Shown: one piece after another, positions 1-8,104 of the stretch
How positions within the stretch are numbered: position 1 is the first letter of the stretch
Layout: the number at the start of each line of letters is the position of its first letter
From: Pseudomonas knackmussii B13
GTDB taxonomy: Bacteria; Pseudomonadota; Gammaproteobacteria; Pseudomonadales; Pseudomonadaceae
Length of the DNA stretch: 64,000 nt
Reading direction: 5' to 3'
NCBI RefSeq assembly: GCF_000689415.1
Contig: NZ_HG322950.1
Span: 496,001-560,000, forward strand
Position numbers and translations under genes: made by a program
Notes under the pieces: generated by a model
Told to the model about the DNA's origin: nothing
What the model saw: the letters and a program-made list of their open reading frames with translations, nothing else
Databases searched by the model: none

Positions 1-31
1 GGTCCCCTGCCGGCTTGCGCGGCTCGCTCAT
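1..31 (-). CDS. ubiE: Start of a leftward gene cut by the window edge, probably ubiE
   Basis: An ATG on the minus strand at 31 opens a frame reading MSEPRKPAGD before the edge. In Pseudomonas the demethylmenaquinone/ubiquinone C-methyltransferase UbiE usually begins with M-(S/N)-(D/E)-P-R-K, and ubiE lies divergent from the PHA phasin genes, so position and the ten visible residues agree. A weak AGGG ribosome site precedes the ATG. The call rests mainly on family knowledge of the neighbourhood, since only ten codons are visible. Confidence 0.45.
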   Translation of the reverse strand, partial: MSEPRKPAGD

Positions 32-161
32 GGCGTTTCTACCCTGGAAGTCAGTGGCGGGCATTCTAACAGGAAGACGGCAAAACGCCCCCCATGCCTC
101 GGGGTGCGGCGAAAGGTCATGCCGCGTATCATCGGCGCGTCTGTCAATTCCGGAGCCATTC

Positions 162-437
162 ATGTCCCGTATCCACGTCGAACGTTCCCACTCCCTCGGC
201 CGCGAGGCCGCCCGCGAGAAGGCCCAGAAGCTGGCCGAGAAGCTGTCCCGCGAGCACGGTGTGAGCTACGAGTGGCAGGGCGACGTCCTGACCTTCAAGC
301 GCAGTGGCGTGGACGGCCGCATCGAGGTCGGCGACGACCGCGTGGCGGTAGAGGTCAAGCTGGGCCTGCTGCTGTCGGCCATGGGCGGCATGCTCAAGGG
401 CGAGATCGAGCGCGCGCTGGACAAGGCCCTGGCCTGA
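162..437 (+). CDS. Polyhydroxyalkanoic acid system family protein
   Basis: This 91-residue protein matches the small polyhydroxyalkanoic-acid-system family (PHA_gran_rgn) found next to phasin genes in pseudomonads. It starts MSRIHVERSHSLG, has a basic amphipathic N-terminal helix (GREAAREKAQKLAEKL), then short beta-like segments, and ends in a helical GEIERALDKALA tail. No catalytic motif is visible. I chose the ATG at 162 because upstream codons in the frame give low-complexity sequence unlike the family. It precedes phaI in the same direction, which suggests a role in granule assembly, although its biochemical function is not established. A REP-like hairpin follows the stop. Confidence 0.75.
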   Translation: MSRIHVERSHSLGREAAREKAQKLAEKLSREHGVSYEWQGDVLTFKRSGVDGRIEVGDDRVAVEVKLGLLLSAMGGMLKGEIERALDKALA

Positions 438-446
438 GGCGCATTC

Positions 447-473
447 GCAGGAGCGAGCAAGTTCGCTCCTGCG
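447..473. repeat. REP-like palindrome
   Basis: Arms CGCAGGAGCGA (447-457) and TCGCTCCTGCG (463-473) form a perfect 11-bp stem with a 5-nt loop just after the small PHA-system gene. There is no T-tract, so it resembles the REP family elsewhere in the window more than an intrinsic terminator, although it could still shield the 3' end of the transcript. Confidence 0.6.
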
Positions 474-596
474 ATGAACACCGCAGCCGCTTTCGCCGGC
501 TGGTATGTGTTTTCTAATTTTCCCCGATACCTTGCACTCAAGCTCGCAGCGAAGCGGGCTTCTTCGGAACCCCGATAACAGTGTGAGGATCCCGCC

Positions 597-1019
597 ATGG
601 CCAAAGTCGCCAGCAAGAAGAAAGTCGAGAAAGCCGTCAAAGACAGCTCCGTGATCACCGACGTCAAACACTACGCCCGCCAGATCTGGCTGGCCGGCCT
701 GGGCGCCTATGCGCGCGTGGGTCAGGAAGGCGTGGACTACTTCAAGGAGCTGGTGAAGTCCGGCGAAGGCGTAGAGACCAAGGGCCGCAAGCTGGTCACC
801 GAACAGGTCGAAGCCGCCAACGACAGCGTCAAGAGCAGCGTATCCAGCGTGAAGGGCAAGGTTGAAGTGCAGCTCGATAAAGTCGAGAAGGCATTCGACA
901 GCCGCGTCGCCACCGCGCTGAACCGCATCGGCATCCCTTCGCGGCAGGACGTGGAAGCGCTCTCTGCTAAGCTGGATGAGCTGAGCGCGGTGCTCGAGCG
1001 TGTCGCGAAAACTCATTGA
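597..1019 (+). CDS. phaI: Phasin PhaI
   Basis: The 140-residue protein is a granule-associated phasin. It carries the phasin core ARQIWLAGLGAYARVG near residues 27-42, followed by a long amphipathic, heptad-like helix (about residues 60-105) and a FDSRVATALNRIGIPSR segment typical of PhaI/PhaF. Phasins coat medium-chain-length PHA inclusions and keep them dispersed. A GAGGAT ribosome site lies before the ATG at 597. phaF follows after only ten bases, so the two form an operon. In Pseudomonas this pair is repressed by high carbon flux regulators such as PhaD-type activators; no operator is obvious by eye in 474-596. Confidence 0.93.
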   Translation: MAKVASKKKVEKAVKDSSVITDVKHYARQIWLAGLGAYARVGQEGVDYFKELVKSGEGVETKGRKLVTEQVEAANDSVKSSVSSVKGKVEVQLDKVEKAFDSRVATALNRIGIPSRQDVEALSAKLDELSAVLERVAKTH

Positions 1020-1029
1020 GGAGAGCGGG

Positions 1030-1875
1030 ATGGCTGGCAAGAAAACTACCGATAAAAAAGAGTCCAGTTGGGTCGGCGAAGTCGAGAAGTACTCCCGGCA
1101 AATCTGGTTGGCTGGTCTGGGTGCCTACTCGAAGGTCAGCAAGGATGGCAGCAAGCTGTTCGAGACCCTGGTCAAGGATGGCGAGAAGGCCGAGAAGCTC
1201 GCCAAGAGCGAGGTCGACAAGTCCGTCGGCGTGGTGAAGACCACTGCGCGTTCCGCCAAGTCCAAGGTCGACGAGGTCAAGGACAAGGCACTGGGCAAGT
1301 GGAGCGAGCTGGAAGAGGCTTTCGACAAGCGTCTGAACAGCGCGATCTCGCGCCTGGGCGTGCCGAGCCGCAATGAGGTCAAGGAGCTTCACAGCAAGGT
1401 CGCAAGCCTGACCAAGCAGATCGAGAAGCTCACCGGCGTCAGCGTGAGCAGCGTCAAACCGGCTGCCAAGACCGCCGCCAAGCCGGCTGCGAAACCGGCC
1501 GCTGCCAAGCCTGCCGCCAAGACCGCTGCCGCGAAACCCGCCGCCAAGGCCGCCGCCAAACCTGCTGCCAAGCCCGCGGCCAAACCGGCAGCCAAGCCTG
1601 CCGCCAAAGCTGCTGCTGCGAAGCCCGCCGCCGCTAAACCGGCTGCCAAGGCTGCTGCCAAACCGGCCGCTGCGAAGCCTGCAGCTGCCAAGCCCGCTGC
1701 GGCGAAACCGGCTGCCAAGCCTGCTGCGGCGAAGAAGCCGGCGGTGAAGAAGGCTGCTGCACCCAAGCCGGCTGCCGCTCCTGCCGCTGCCCCGGCTGCT
1801 GCTCCGGCTGCGACTCCGGCCCCGGCCGCCGCTGCTCCGGCAGCCACTCCGGCACCGTCGTCGACCCAGGCCTGA
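1030..1875 (+). CDS. phaF: Phasin PhaF with histone H1-like AAKP repeat tail
   Basis: This 281-residue protein combines an N-terminal phasin domain (residues about 15-140, with SRQIWLAGLGAYSKVS and a long helical stretch like PhaI) and a C-terminal tail (about 150-260) built of Lys-Ala-Ala-Lys-Pro-Ala repeats, ending in an Ala/Pro linker. Known PhaF proteins bind the granule through the phasin part and DNA through the histone-H1-like tail, which helps segregate granules between daughter cells. The tail here is long and highly repetitive at DNA level, which makes it prone to length variation. A clear intrinsic terminator follows at 1892-1920. Confidence 0.95.
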   Translation: MAGKKTTDKKESSWVGEVEKYSRQIWLAGLGAYSKVSKDGSKLFETLVKDGEKAEKLAKSEVDKSVGVVKTTARSAKSKVDEVKDKALGKWSELEEAFDKRLNSAISRLGVPSRNEVKELHSKVASLTKQIEKLTGVSVSSVKPAAKTAAKPAAKPAAAKPAAKTAAAKPAAKAAAKPAAKPAAKPAAKPAAKAAAAKPAAAKPAAKAAAKPAAAKPAAAKPAAAKPAAKPAAAKKPAVKKAAAPKPAAAPAAAPAAAPAATPAPAAAAPAATPAPSSTQA

Positions 1876-1891
1876 GTGTCTCGCGGTACCC

Positions 1892-1920
1892 AACGCCCGG
1901 CCTAGCGCCGGGCGTTTTCT
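1892..1920 (+). terminator. Terminator of the phaIF operon
   Basis: Arms AACGCCCGGC and GCCGGGCGTT surround a 4-5 nt loop and run into TTTTCTTT. It lies 17 bases after the phaF stop, between the convergent phaF and phaD genes. Confidence 0.85.
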
Positions 1921-1931
1921 TTGGGCCTTCG

Positions 1932-2546
1932 TCAGGCCTGCAGGTAGCGCAGCGCCAAGTGCTCGGCAGCGACGCGCGACTCTCCGCGCAAGTGCGGCGC
2001 CACCAGCATCATTACCTGGTAGACCACCATGCGGACTTCGCCGGCGCCGCCCAGGATGCGTTGGTAATCCAGCGAGAACAGCAGGGTCAGGGTGATCTGC
2101 TCGACCAGTTGCCCCAGTGACGCGGTGTCGCTGATCAACTCGCCCTCGGCCTTGAGTTTGGCGAGCAGCGCCGCGAGCGTGCGCTTGAGTGCGTTCAGCC
2201 AGTTGCGCATGCCGCGCGCGAGCTTGGGCAGGCGCCCGGCGAGGTTGGAGAGGTCCTGGAAGAGGAAGCGGTAGTGCGCCAGGCGCTCGACGATCAGGTG
2301 CAGGAACAGCCAATAGTCTTCCGCGCCCAGTCGCGCTTCGGCGGGCGGATCGAGCAGGGGCTGCAGCTCTTCCTCGAAATGGGCGAAGAGCGCCATGACC
2401 AGGGGCTCCTTGCCGTGGAAGTGGTAGTACAGGTTGCCCGGGCTGATGCCCAGTTCGGTGGCGATCTCCAGGGTGGAGACGTTGGGTTCGCCCTGCTCGT
2501 TGAACAGCAGGCGGGCACACTCGAGGATTCTGTCGCGGGTCTTCAT
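1932..2546 (-). CDS. phaD: TetR-family regulator PhaD
   Basis: The 204-residue protein is a TetR-type regulator. The N-terminal helix-turn-helix reads STLEIATELGISPGNLYYHF (about residues 24-43), and the C-terminal part is a ligand-binding helical domain. PhaD activates the pha promoters in Pseudomonas when bound to a CoA-thioester or similar metabolite. I start at the ATG at 2546 (MKTRDRILE), which matches the family; the longer open frame upstream to 2672 reads non-conserved sequence and overlaps a REP element. It is the last gene of the leftward phaC1-phaZ-phaC2-phaD cluster. Confidence 0.92.
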   Translation of the reverse strand: MKTRDRILECARLLFNEQGEPNVSTLEIATELGISPGNLYYHFHGKEPLVMALFAHFEEELQPLLDPPAEARLGAEDYWLFLHLIVERLAHYRFLFQDLSNLAGRLPKLARGMRNWLNALKRTLAALLAKLKAEGELISDTASLGQLVEQITLTLLFSLDYQRILGGAGEVRMVVYQVMMLVAPHLRGESRVAAEHLALRYLQA

Positions 2547-2628
2547 CCGTGTTCTTGTTCTGGCCTCGGGAGCGCCGACGATAACCGCGCCTTTGGGTGG
2601 CGGCCAGCCCCCCGAGGAGAGGGATTTC

Positions 2629-2700
2629 CTGCAGGAGCCGACCTTGTCCGCGATGGCCTGAGGTCCCGGCACGATTCGCGGATGAGATCAGCCCCTGCAG
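2629..2700. repeat. REP element pair, GGACCTTGTCCGCG type
   Basis: CTGCAGGAGCCGACCTTG... and ...GATGAGATCAGCCCCTGCAG form an imperfect inverted pair between phaC2 and phaD. It is the same family as the element at 60831-60898, which differs in the core from the GAGCTTGCTCGCGAA elements elsewhere. Confidence 0.7.
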
Positions 2701-2713
2701 ATTCGAAGGAGTT

Positions 2714-4396
2714 CTAGCGCTCGTGGACGTAAGTGCCCGGCGCCGCCTCCATCGGCGGGTGCTCGGCGTTGCCCAGCTCGAAGTTCACCGCGCCGCGCTC
2801 GCCGGAGCGCTCCTGGATCCACTGCAGCCACATCGGCCACCAGCTGCCCTCGTGGCGCTGGGTGTCGTAGTACCAGGCGCGCGGGTCGGACTGCAGCTTG
2901 CCATTCTCGAAGTAGCAGGCCTTGGGGTTGCCCGGCGGGTTGAGGATGCTCTGGATGTGCCCGCTGTTGGACAGCACGAAGCGGCTGTCGCCGCCCATCA
3001 GCAAGGCCGAGCGGTAGACCGCGTCCCAGGGCGTGATGTGGTCGGTGATGCCGGCGACGTGGAAGTTGTCCACAGCCACTTTCTTCAGGTCGATCGGCGT
3101 GCCGCAGATTTCCATGGCGCCGGCGCGGGCCAGCGGGTTGTGCTTGAAGAAGTCGAGGAAGTCGCCGTGCAGCGCGGCGGGCAGCCGGGTGTTGTCGTTG
3201 TTCCAGTAGAGGATGTCGAAGGCCGGCGGCAGCTTGCCGAGCAGGTAGTTGTTGACCCAGTAGTTCCAGATCAGGTCGTTCGGCCGCATCCAGGCGAACA
3301 CCTTGGCCATGTCCTTGCCTTCGAGCACGCCGTGCTGGTACGAGCGGCGCTTGCTGGTCTCCAGGGTCTGCTCATCGGCGAACAGCGCGGCCGGCGTCTC
3401 TACCTGGCTGTCCAGCAGGCTCACCAGGTAGGTGGCGCTGCTGATCTTGCGCAGTTGCCGGCGCGCCTGCAGGTGGCCTTGCAGCGCGGCGATGGTGAGG
3501 CCGCCGGAGCAGGCGCCCATCAGGTTGACGCTGCGGCTGCCGCTGATCGAACGGCAAACCTCGATGGCTTCGTCGAGGGCCTTCACGTAGGTCGACAGGC
3601 CCCACTCGCGGTGGCGCGCGTCGGGGTTGCGCCAACTGACCATGAATACCTGCAGATTGTTCTTCAGGGCGTACTGGACGAAGCTCTTCTCCGCGCTGAG
3701 ATCGAAGATGTAGTACTTGTTGATCTGTGGCGGAACTATCAGCAGCGGCTTGGCGTACAGGTGCTCGCCCATGGGCTTGTACTGGATCAGCTCCAGCACT
3801 TCGCTGCGGAACACCACCGCGCCCGGCGTGTTCGCCAGGTTCCGGCCGACCTCGAAGGCCTGCTTGTTGACCTGGCTGGGCATGCCGCCGTTGTGCATCA
3901 GGTCGGCGAGCAGATGGCGGCCGCCGGAGAGCAGGCTCTGGCCGCCGGTATTGAAGATTTCCTTCACCGCCTGGGGGTTGATCAGGCTGTTGGAGGGCGC
4001 CATGGCATCGGCGAACAGCGACAGCACGAAGCGCGCGCGGGTGCGGTCGTCGCATTCCATGTCGCTTTCGTCGATCCAGGCGAGCAACTGCTGCTGCCAG
4101 GCCAGGTAGGCCTGCAGGGTGCGCCGGTAGAAGGGGTTGAGGCGCCAGGACGGGTCCTGGAAGCGGGCGTCCTGCGGGTTGGGCTGCAGCGGCGAATCCC
4201 CAAGCAGCACGCGACCCATCTGCTTGCCGAACGCCGCCAGGTGGCGGGCGTTGTACAGCGGTCTGCGCACGCCCTGCAGCGCCAGGGAGCGCAGAGTGGA
4301 CAGCATGTCCTTGCCGCGCAGGCCGACCATGGCGCTCTGCGCGTTCATGAACTCGGCGGGGGCCGGCAGGCGGCCGGCGCTAGAAGTCTCTCGCAT
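2714..4396 (-). CDS. phaC2: Class II PHA synthase PhaC2
   Basis: This 560-residue class II synthase polymerises medium-chain 3-hydroxyacyl-CoA at the granule surface. The lipase-like nucleophile box GACSGG places the catalytic cysteine near residue 296. The aspartate lies in GITDHITPWD and the histidine in SNSGHIQSILNPPGNPK. I start at the ATG at 4396 (MRETSSAGRLPAPAEFM), which gives the usual length; the frame extends upstream to 4546 without family similarity. It sits downstream of phaZ and upstream of phaD, the normal class II order, and is closely related to PhaC1 at 5634-7313 by duplication. Confidence 0.96.
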   Translation of the reverse strand: MRETSSAGRLPAPAEFMNAQSAMVGLRGKDMLSTLRSLALQGVRRPLYNARHLAAFGKQMGRVLLGDSPLQPNPQDARFQDPSWRLNPFYRRTLQAYLAWQQQLLAWIDESDMECDDRTRARFVLSLFADAMAPSNSLINPQAVKEIFNTGGQSLLSGGRHLLADLMHNGGMPSQVNKQAFEVGRNLANTPGAVVFRSEVLELIQYKPMGEHLYAKPLLIVPPQINKYYIFDLSAEKSFVQYALKNNLQVFMVSWRNPDARHREWGLSTYVKALDEAIEVCRSISGSRSVNLMGACSGGLTIAALQGHLQARRQLRKISSATYLVSLLDSQVETPAALFADEQTLETSKRRSYQHGVLEGKDMAKVFAWMRPNDLIWNYWVNNYLLGKLPPAFDILYWNNDNTRLPAALHGDFLDFFKHNPLARAGAMEICGTPIDLKKVAVDNFHVAGITDHITPWDAVYRSALLMGGDSRFVLSNSGHIQSILNPPGNPKACYFENGKLQSDPRAWYYDTQRHEGSWWPMWLQWIQERSGERGAVNFELGNAEHPPMEAAPGTYVHER

Positions 4397-4620
4397 GTGC
4401 AGCTCTCCATCGATGAAAGAACCGTCTCGGTGCAGACCCAGCAAGGCCCATACCAGCTTTGCCGCAGGCCCGTGCCTGACGCGCGCAAGGAGGCAAGCAT
4501 AGGCTGCCTGGCGAGCATGTGCCGGCTCAGGAGCATGCCTGTGCACTATTACGAGGCGATGATGCTGCGCATGCCTCCCTGTCGCGGCGGTGGAAGCCGG
4601 GCGCGACAGGGTGCCGATGG

Positions 4621-5637
4621 TTAGCTGGCCTTGGGTGCGAACAGGCGCGGATGCATGATCGCGCGCTGCCGTTCCTCGTGGAGGAATTTCATGATGATGG
4701 GCGCGACCGTCTCGGCGCGGGTCACCAGGAACAGGTGGCCATCGTCGATCACGTGCAGTTCGGCGTTGGGAATGCGCCAGGCGATCAGGCGCATGTTGAT
4801 CAGCGGAATGATCGGGTCGTCGTCGCCGGCTAGCACCAGGGTCGGCTGCTGGATCTTGTGCAGCCAGTGCACGCTGGTCCAGCCGAGCCCGGCGAACAGC
4901 TGCCAGTAGTAGCCGAGCTTGCCGGAGGAGCGCACCTTGGCGGCGAACGCCATGGCCAGCTTGGGATCGCGGCGGAAGGCCCCGCCGTAGATGTCCGGGG
5001 CAATGTGTGCGCCATAGGACGGCTGGATGTAGCGCCGCGGGCTGGCCATGCGCCAGAGAACCTTTGGTTTTCCCGGGACCATCACTGCCCCCGCCGCGGT
5101 GGCGGCGAGGATCAGTTTCTTGCAGCGTTCGGGATAGTCGTGGGCGAACTGCTGGGCCAGCGCGCCGCCCCAGGACACGCCGATCGCGGCCACCTGGCCG
5201 TAGTCCAGGTAGTCGAGCATGCGCGCCGCCAACCGGGCCAGGCCCGGGAAGCGGTAAGGCGTGCTCGGCGTCGACGAACCACCGACCCCGGGCACGTCGA
5301 AGGCGATCACCTCCAGGTCCGAGTCCAGCGCCGCCACAAAGGGGAACACCAGCTCGAGGTTGGCGCCAATGCCGTTGAATATCAGCAGCGGCGTCATGTG
5401 TCCCTTGCCGGGGCGCACCGCCGTGCGAATGCTCTGCCCATCCAGCTCGATGGTGCGGAACACGAAGGGTTGCGGCGCGATCTCCTTTTTCGCCTGGGGT
5501 TCAGCCGCGACGGCCTCGGCCACCACCTTGGCCGCGCGCGCACGGGGCGCGCGGCGGGTGGCGGGCAGGGGCTCTGCCTGCGGTTGCTGGGCCGGCTCTT
5601 CGGGGAGCGGCGCGTCGGGAAGCGTCTCTGTCTTCAT
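4621..5637 (-). CDS. phaZ: Intracellular PHA depolymerase PhaZ with N-terminal extension
   Basis: This alpha/beta hydrolase degrades stored medium-chain PHA. The nucleophile elbow is GVSWGG, the acid lies in LAGDDDPIIP and the histidine in IDDGHLF. The family core starts at PQPFVFRTIELDGQ, about residue 56; ahead of it is an Ala/Pro/Lys/Arg-rich extension that usual 283-285 residue PhaZ proteins lack. The ATG at 5637 overlaps the phaC1 stop by four bases (ATGA), which suggests coupled translation. The family's normal Met before PQPF is Ala (GCG) here. Internal GTG codons at the two valines of AKVVAEAV are alternative starts. Confidence 0.9.
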   Translation of the reverse strand: MKTETLPDAPLPEEPAQQPQAEPLPATRRAPRARAAKVVAEAVAAEPQAKKEIAPQPFVFRTIELDGQSIRTAVRPGKGHMTPLLIFNGIGANLELVFPFVAALDSDLEVIAFDVPGVGGSSTPSTPYRFPGLARLAARMLDYLDYGQVAAIGVSWGGALAQQFAHDYPERCKKLILAATAAGAVMVPGKPKVLWRMASPRRYIQPSYGAHIAPDIYGGAFRRDPKLAMAFAAKVRSSGKLGYYWQLFAGLGWTSVHWLHKIQQPTLVLAGDDDPIIPLINMRLIAWRIPNAELHVIDDGHLFLVTRAETVAPIIMKFLHEERQRAIMHPRLFAPKAS

Positions 5638-7313
5638 CGTTCGTGTACGTAGGTTCCGGGGGAAGCCTCGCCGGCCGGATAGGCCTTGTTGCCCAGCGTC
5701 GCCGATGCCTTCTTCAACTTGCCGGAGCGCTCAGCCAGCCACTGCTGCCAGTGCAGCCACCAGGAGTCGGCGTGCTTGCTGGAGTTCTCCTGCCAGGTCT
5801 TGGGATCGACGGACAGTTCGGGGCCGGTCATGAAGCGAGCCTTGGGGTTGCCCGGTGGGTTGAGGATGCTCTGGATGTGCCCGCTGTTGGAGAGGATGAA
5901 CTCGCACTTGCCGCCAAGCAGGCGGGCGGAGCGATAGCAGGCTTCCCAGGGCGTGATGTGGTCGGTCAGTCCGGCCAGGCAATAGAAGTCGCATTTGACC
6001 TGCTTGAGGTCGATGGGGGTGCCGGCGACCTCCAGCGCGCCGGGGCGGCTGAGCGGGTTGCTCTTGAACATTTCCACCAGCTCGCCGTGCAGCGCGGCGG
6101 GCAGGCGCGTGGTGTCGTTGTTCCAGAACAGGATGTCGAAGGCCGGCGGCTCGTTGCCGAGCAGGTAGTTGTTGACCCAGTAGTTCCAGATCAGGTCGTT
6201 CGGCCGCATCCAGGCGAACACCTTGGCCATGTCCTTGCCTTCCAGCACGCCGGATTGGTAGGAGCGGCGCTTGGCGGCCTCGAGGGTCTTCTCGTCGGCG
6301 AACAGGGCGATGGTGGTGTCGAGCTCGAAGTCGAGCACGCTGACCATCTGGGTGAAGGCGTGGACCTTCTCCTCGCCCAGCGCGGCGTAGTGGCCCAGCA
6401 GGGTCACGGTGGTGATGCCGCCGGAGCAGGCGCCGAGCATGTTCAGGTCCTTGGCGCCGGTGATGGCGAGGACCACGTCGATGGCTTCCTTCAGCGCCTC
6501 GATGTAAGTGGTCAGGCCCCACTCACGCTGTGCCTTGGTCGGGTTGCGCCAGCTGACGATGAAGGTCTGCACCTGGTTGCGCAGGCAGAAGCGCGCGAGG
6601 CTCTTCTCCGGCGACAGGTCGAACACGTAGAACTTGTTGATCTGCGGCGGCACCACCAGCAGCGGGCGTTCGTGCACGCTCTCGGTGATCGGCTTGTACT
6701 GGATCAGTTCCAGCACGTCGTTGCGGAACACCACGGCGCCTTCGGTGGTGGCGAGGTTCTTGCCGACCTCGAAGGCGTCCATGTTCACCTGGCTGGGCAT
6801 GCCGCCGTTGTTCACCAGGTCCTTGGCAAGGTGGCTGAGGCCGTCGAGCAGGCTCTTGCCGCCGGTCTCGAAGAAGCGCTTGACCGCTGCCGGGTTGCTC
6901 AGGGTGTTGGTTGGCGCCATGGCTTCGGTCATCAGGTTGATGACGAACTGCCCGCGGCTGATGTCCTGCGGCGTAAGGTCGCTGCCGCCGAGCCACTCGT
7001 GCAGCTCCTTGCGCCAGGCCAGGTAGGTCTGCAGATAACGGCGGTAGAGCGGGTTCTGGCTCCAGGCCGGATCGTTGAAGCGGCGGTCGTCGTCGGACGG
7101 GCGCAGCTGTGAGGTCCCGAGCAGGACGTTCTTCAGTTCCAGGCCGAAATGGCCGACGTGCTTGACGCTATGGAAGGGTTGCTTGAGTGCTTGCATCAGC
7201 ACCATGCGGGCAGAGCTCAAAATATCCTTGCCGCGAATCCCTATCACTGGGTTCAGGTTCAGGGTGTTTTCCGCGGCTTGCTGGGGTAGATCGTTGTTCT
7301 TCTTGTCGGTCAT
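5634..7313 (-). CDS. phaC1: Class II PHA synthase PhaC1
   Basis: The 559-residue enzyme is the first gene of the leftward PHA cluster. The nucleophile box GACSGG puts the catalytic Cys at residue 296. The remaining catalytic residues lie in GLTDHITPW and SNSGHIQSILNPPGNPK. The N-terminus MTDKKNNDLPQQAAE and the C-terminus GTYVHER are typical for PhaC1. It shares most of its sequence with PhaC2, the usual synthase pair flanking phaZ. The last four bases overlap the phaZ start. Transcription probably starts near 7620 from a sigma54-type promoter, leaving a leader of about 300 bases. Confidence 0.97.
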   Translation of the reverse strand: MTDKKNNDLPQQAAENTLNLNPVIGIRGKDILSSARMVLMQALKQPFHSVKHVGHFGLELKNVLLGTSQLRPSDDDRRFNDPAWSQNPLYRRYLQTYLAWRKELHEWLGGSDLTPQDISRGQFVINLMTEAMAPTNTLSNPAAVKRFFETGGKSLLDGLSHLAKDLVNNGGMPSQVNMDAFEVGKNLATTEGAVVFRNDVLELIQYKPITESVHERPLLVVPPQINKFYVFDLSPEKSLARFCLRNQVQTFIVSWRNPTKAQREWGLTTYIEALKEAIDVVLAITGAKDLNMLGACSGGITTVTLLGHYAALGEEKVHAFTQMVSVLDFELDTTIALFADEKTLEAAKRRSYQSGVLEGKDMAKVFAWMRPNDLIWNYWVNNYLLGNEPPAFDILFWNNDTTRLPAALHGELVEMFKSNPLSRPGALEVAGTPIDLKQVKCDFYCLAGLTDHITPWEACYRSARLLGGKCEFILSNSGHIQSILNPPGNPKARFMTGPELSVDPKTWQENSSKHADSWWLHWQQWLAERSGKLKKASATLGNKAYPAGEASPGTYVHER

Positions 7314-7694
7314 CGACGACGCTCCAATGTCCTAGGACAAACAGTCAGGAATGCACCTGGCGCCGGTCGCCAGGTACTGCTCGGAACCAGTTGGCGTGAA
7401 GCGCGCTTCACGTCGGTCAACCTCTGTCGGCCCATTCCTGGGCCCGGCCTCGATTGCGCCCAAGGCGCATCGTTTTGGTTATCCCGAATTCCTGCTGCAT
7501 GCAAGAGGTTGTCACTCAAGGCCTTTCAGTATTTTCCCGAGAAAATCTAGAAAGAACGCCCTAGAAAACAGCCGAATGCGCAGTAGATCGGGAATGGCCT
7601 GATCGGAATCCAGTCTGCTTGGAGAATGTTGCAAATGACGTGCCCTGTACAGGGCCGGGGAGGGGAGGAATATTCGCCTGGACGAAAGGCCGGG
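7314..7694. other. Gene-free stretch upstream of phaC1
   Basis: This 381-base gap separates phaC1 from the DUF971 gene, both leftward. It holds a sigma54-type promoter (7630-7644), a 14-bp palindrome overlapping the promoter (7642-7655) and a 12-bp palindrome TGTCCTAGGACA close to the phaC1 start (7328-7339). Base composition around 7520-7640 is richer in A and T than the coding DNA. I found no convincing reading frame in it. Confidence 0.7.
7630..7644 (-). promoter_or_regulatory. Sigma54 (-24/-12) promoter for phaC1
   Basis: On the minus strand the sequence reads GGCACGTCATTTGCA. GG at 7644-7643 and GC at 7632-7631 are separated by exactly ten bases, matching the TGGCAC-N5-TTGC consensus for RpoN. 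The start would fall near 7620. RpoN-dependent phaC1 transcription is known for P. aeruginosa, which supports the assignment. A palindrome GCCCTGTACAGGGC overlaps the -24 element. Confidence 0.65.
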
Positions 7695-8066
7695 TCACAG
7701 CATAAGCCGAACCACCGATTCAGACGGGTCGCGGGATTTTCCGGCCTTTTGCAGCTCTTCCAGGTACTCGTTCCACAGTTGCTCCTTGCGGGTGCACAGC
7801 TGGTAGAGGTAGTCCCAGGAATAAAGCCCGCTGTCGTGGCCGTCGTCGAAAGTCAGCTTGAGCGCGTATTGGCCAGCCGGCTCCAATCCGACCAGGGCGA
7901 CGTTGAGTTTGCCGTACTGCAGGATCGGGTTGCCGTGGCCCTGCACTTCTGCCGAGGGCGAGTGCACGCGGAGGAATTCGGCGGGCAGGTCGTAGGACTC
8001 TTCGCCGTACTTCAGGGTCAGGGTGCGCGAAGCCTTGTGCAGCTGGATGGCGGTTGGGATGTGCAT
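7695..8066 (-). CDS. DUF971 / gamma-butyrobetaine hydroxylase-like N-terminal domain protein
   Basis: The 123-residue protein consists almost entirely of the DUF971 domain (GBBH-like_N): IQLHKASRTLTLKYGEESYDLPAEFLRVHSPSAEVQG near the start and LKLTFDDGHDSGLYSWDYLYQL in the middle. This domain is the N-terminal region of gamma-butyrobetaine hydroxylases, but the oxygenase part is absent. Stand-alone copies have been linked to iron-sulfur cluster or metal handling in other bacteria; the function in Pseudomonas is unproven. It sits between hslU and phaC1, a conserved Pseudomonas arrangement, and is separated from hslU by a perfect REP pair. Confidence 0.85.
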   Translation of the reverse strand: MHIPTAIQLHKASRTLTLKYGEESYDLPAEFLRVHSPSAEVQGHGNPILQYGKLNVALVGLEPAGQYALKLTFDDGHDSGLYSWDYLYQLCTRKEQLWNEYLEELQKAGKSRDPSESVVRLML

Positions 8067-8104
8067 GGGGGAAACCTCCGGCTACGGGCGGCGGGTGGCT
8101 CTTC

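Noticed and set aside
447..473. Intrinsic terminator after the first PHA gene
   Set aside because: Stem is good but no T-run follows, and the sequence matches the REP family.
144..1040. 298-codon minus-strand frame over the small PHA gene and phaI
   Set aside because: Antisense to two recognised PHA genes.
1490..1735. CRISPR-like or satellite repeat
   Set aside because: The repetition is the coding repeat of the PhaF tail, in frame with variable codons.
1389..1847. Ala/Gly-rich minus-strand frame over the phaF tail
   Set aside because: It is the complement of the AAKP repeat codons.
2597..4624. 675-codon plus-strand open frame across phaC2
   Set aside because: It is antisense to PhaC2, whose catalytic motifs are clear; Val/Gly/Gln/His-rich composition is what a GC-rich complement produces.
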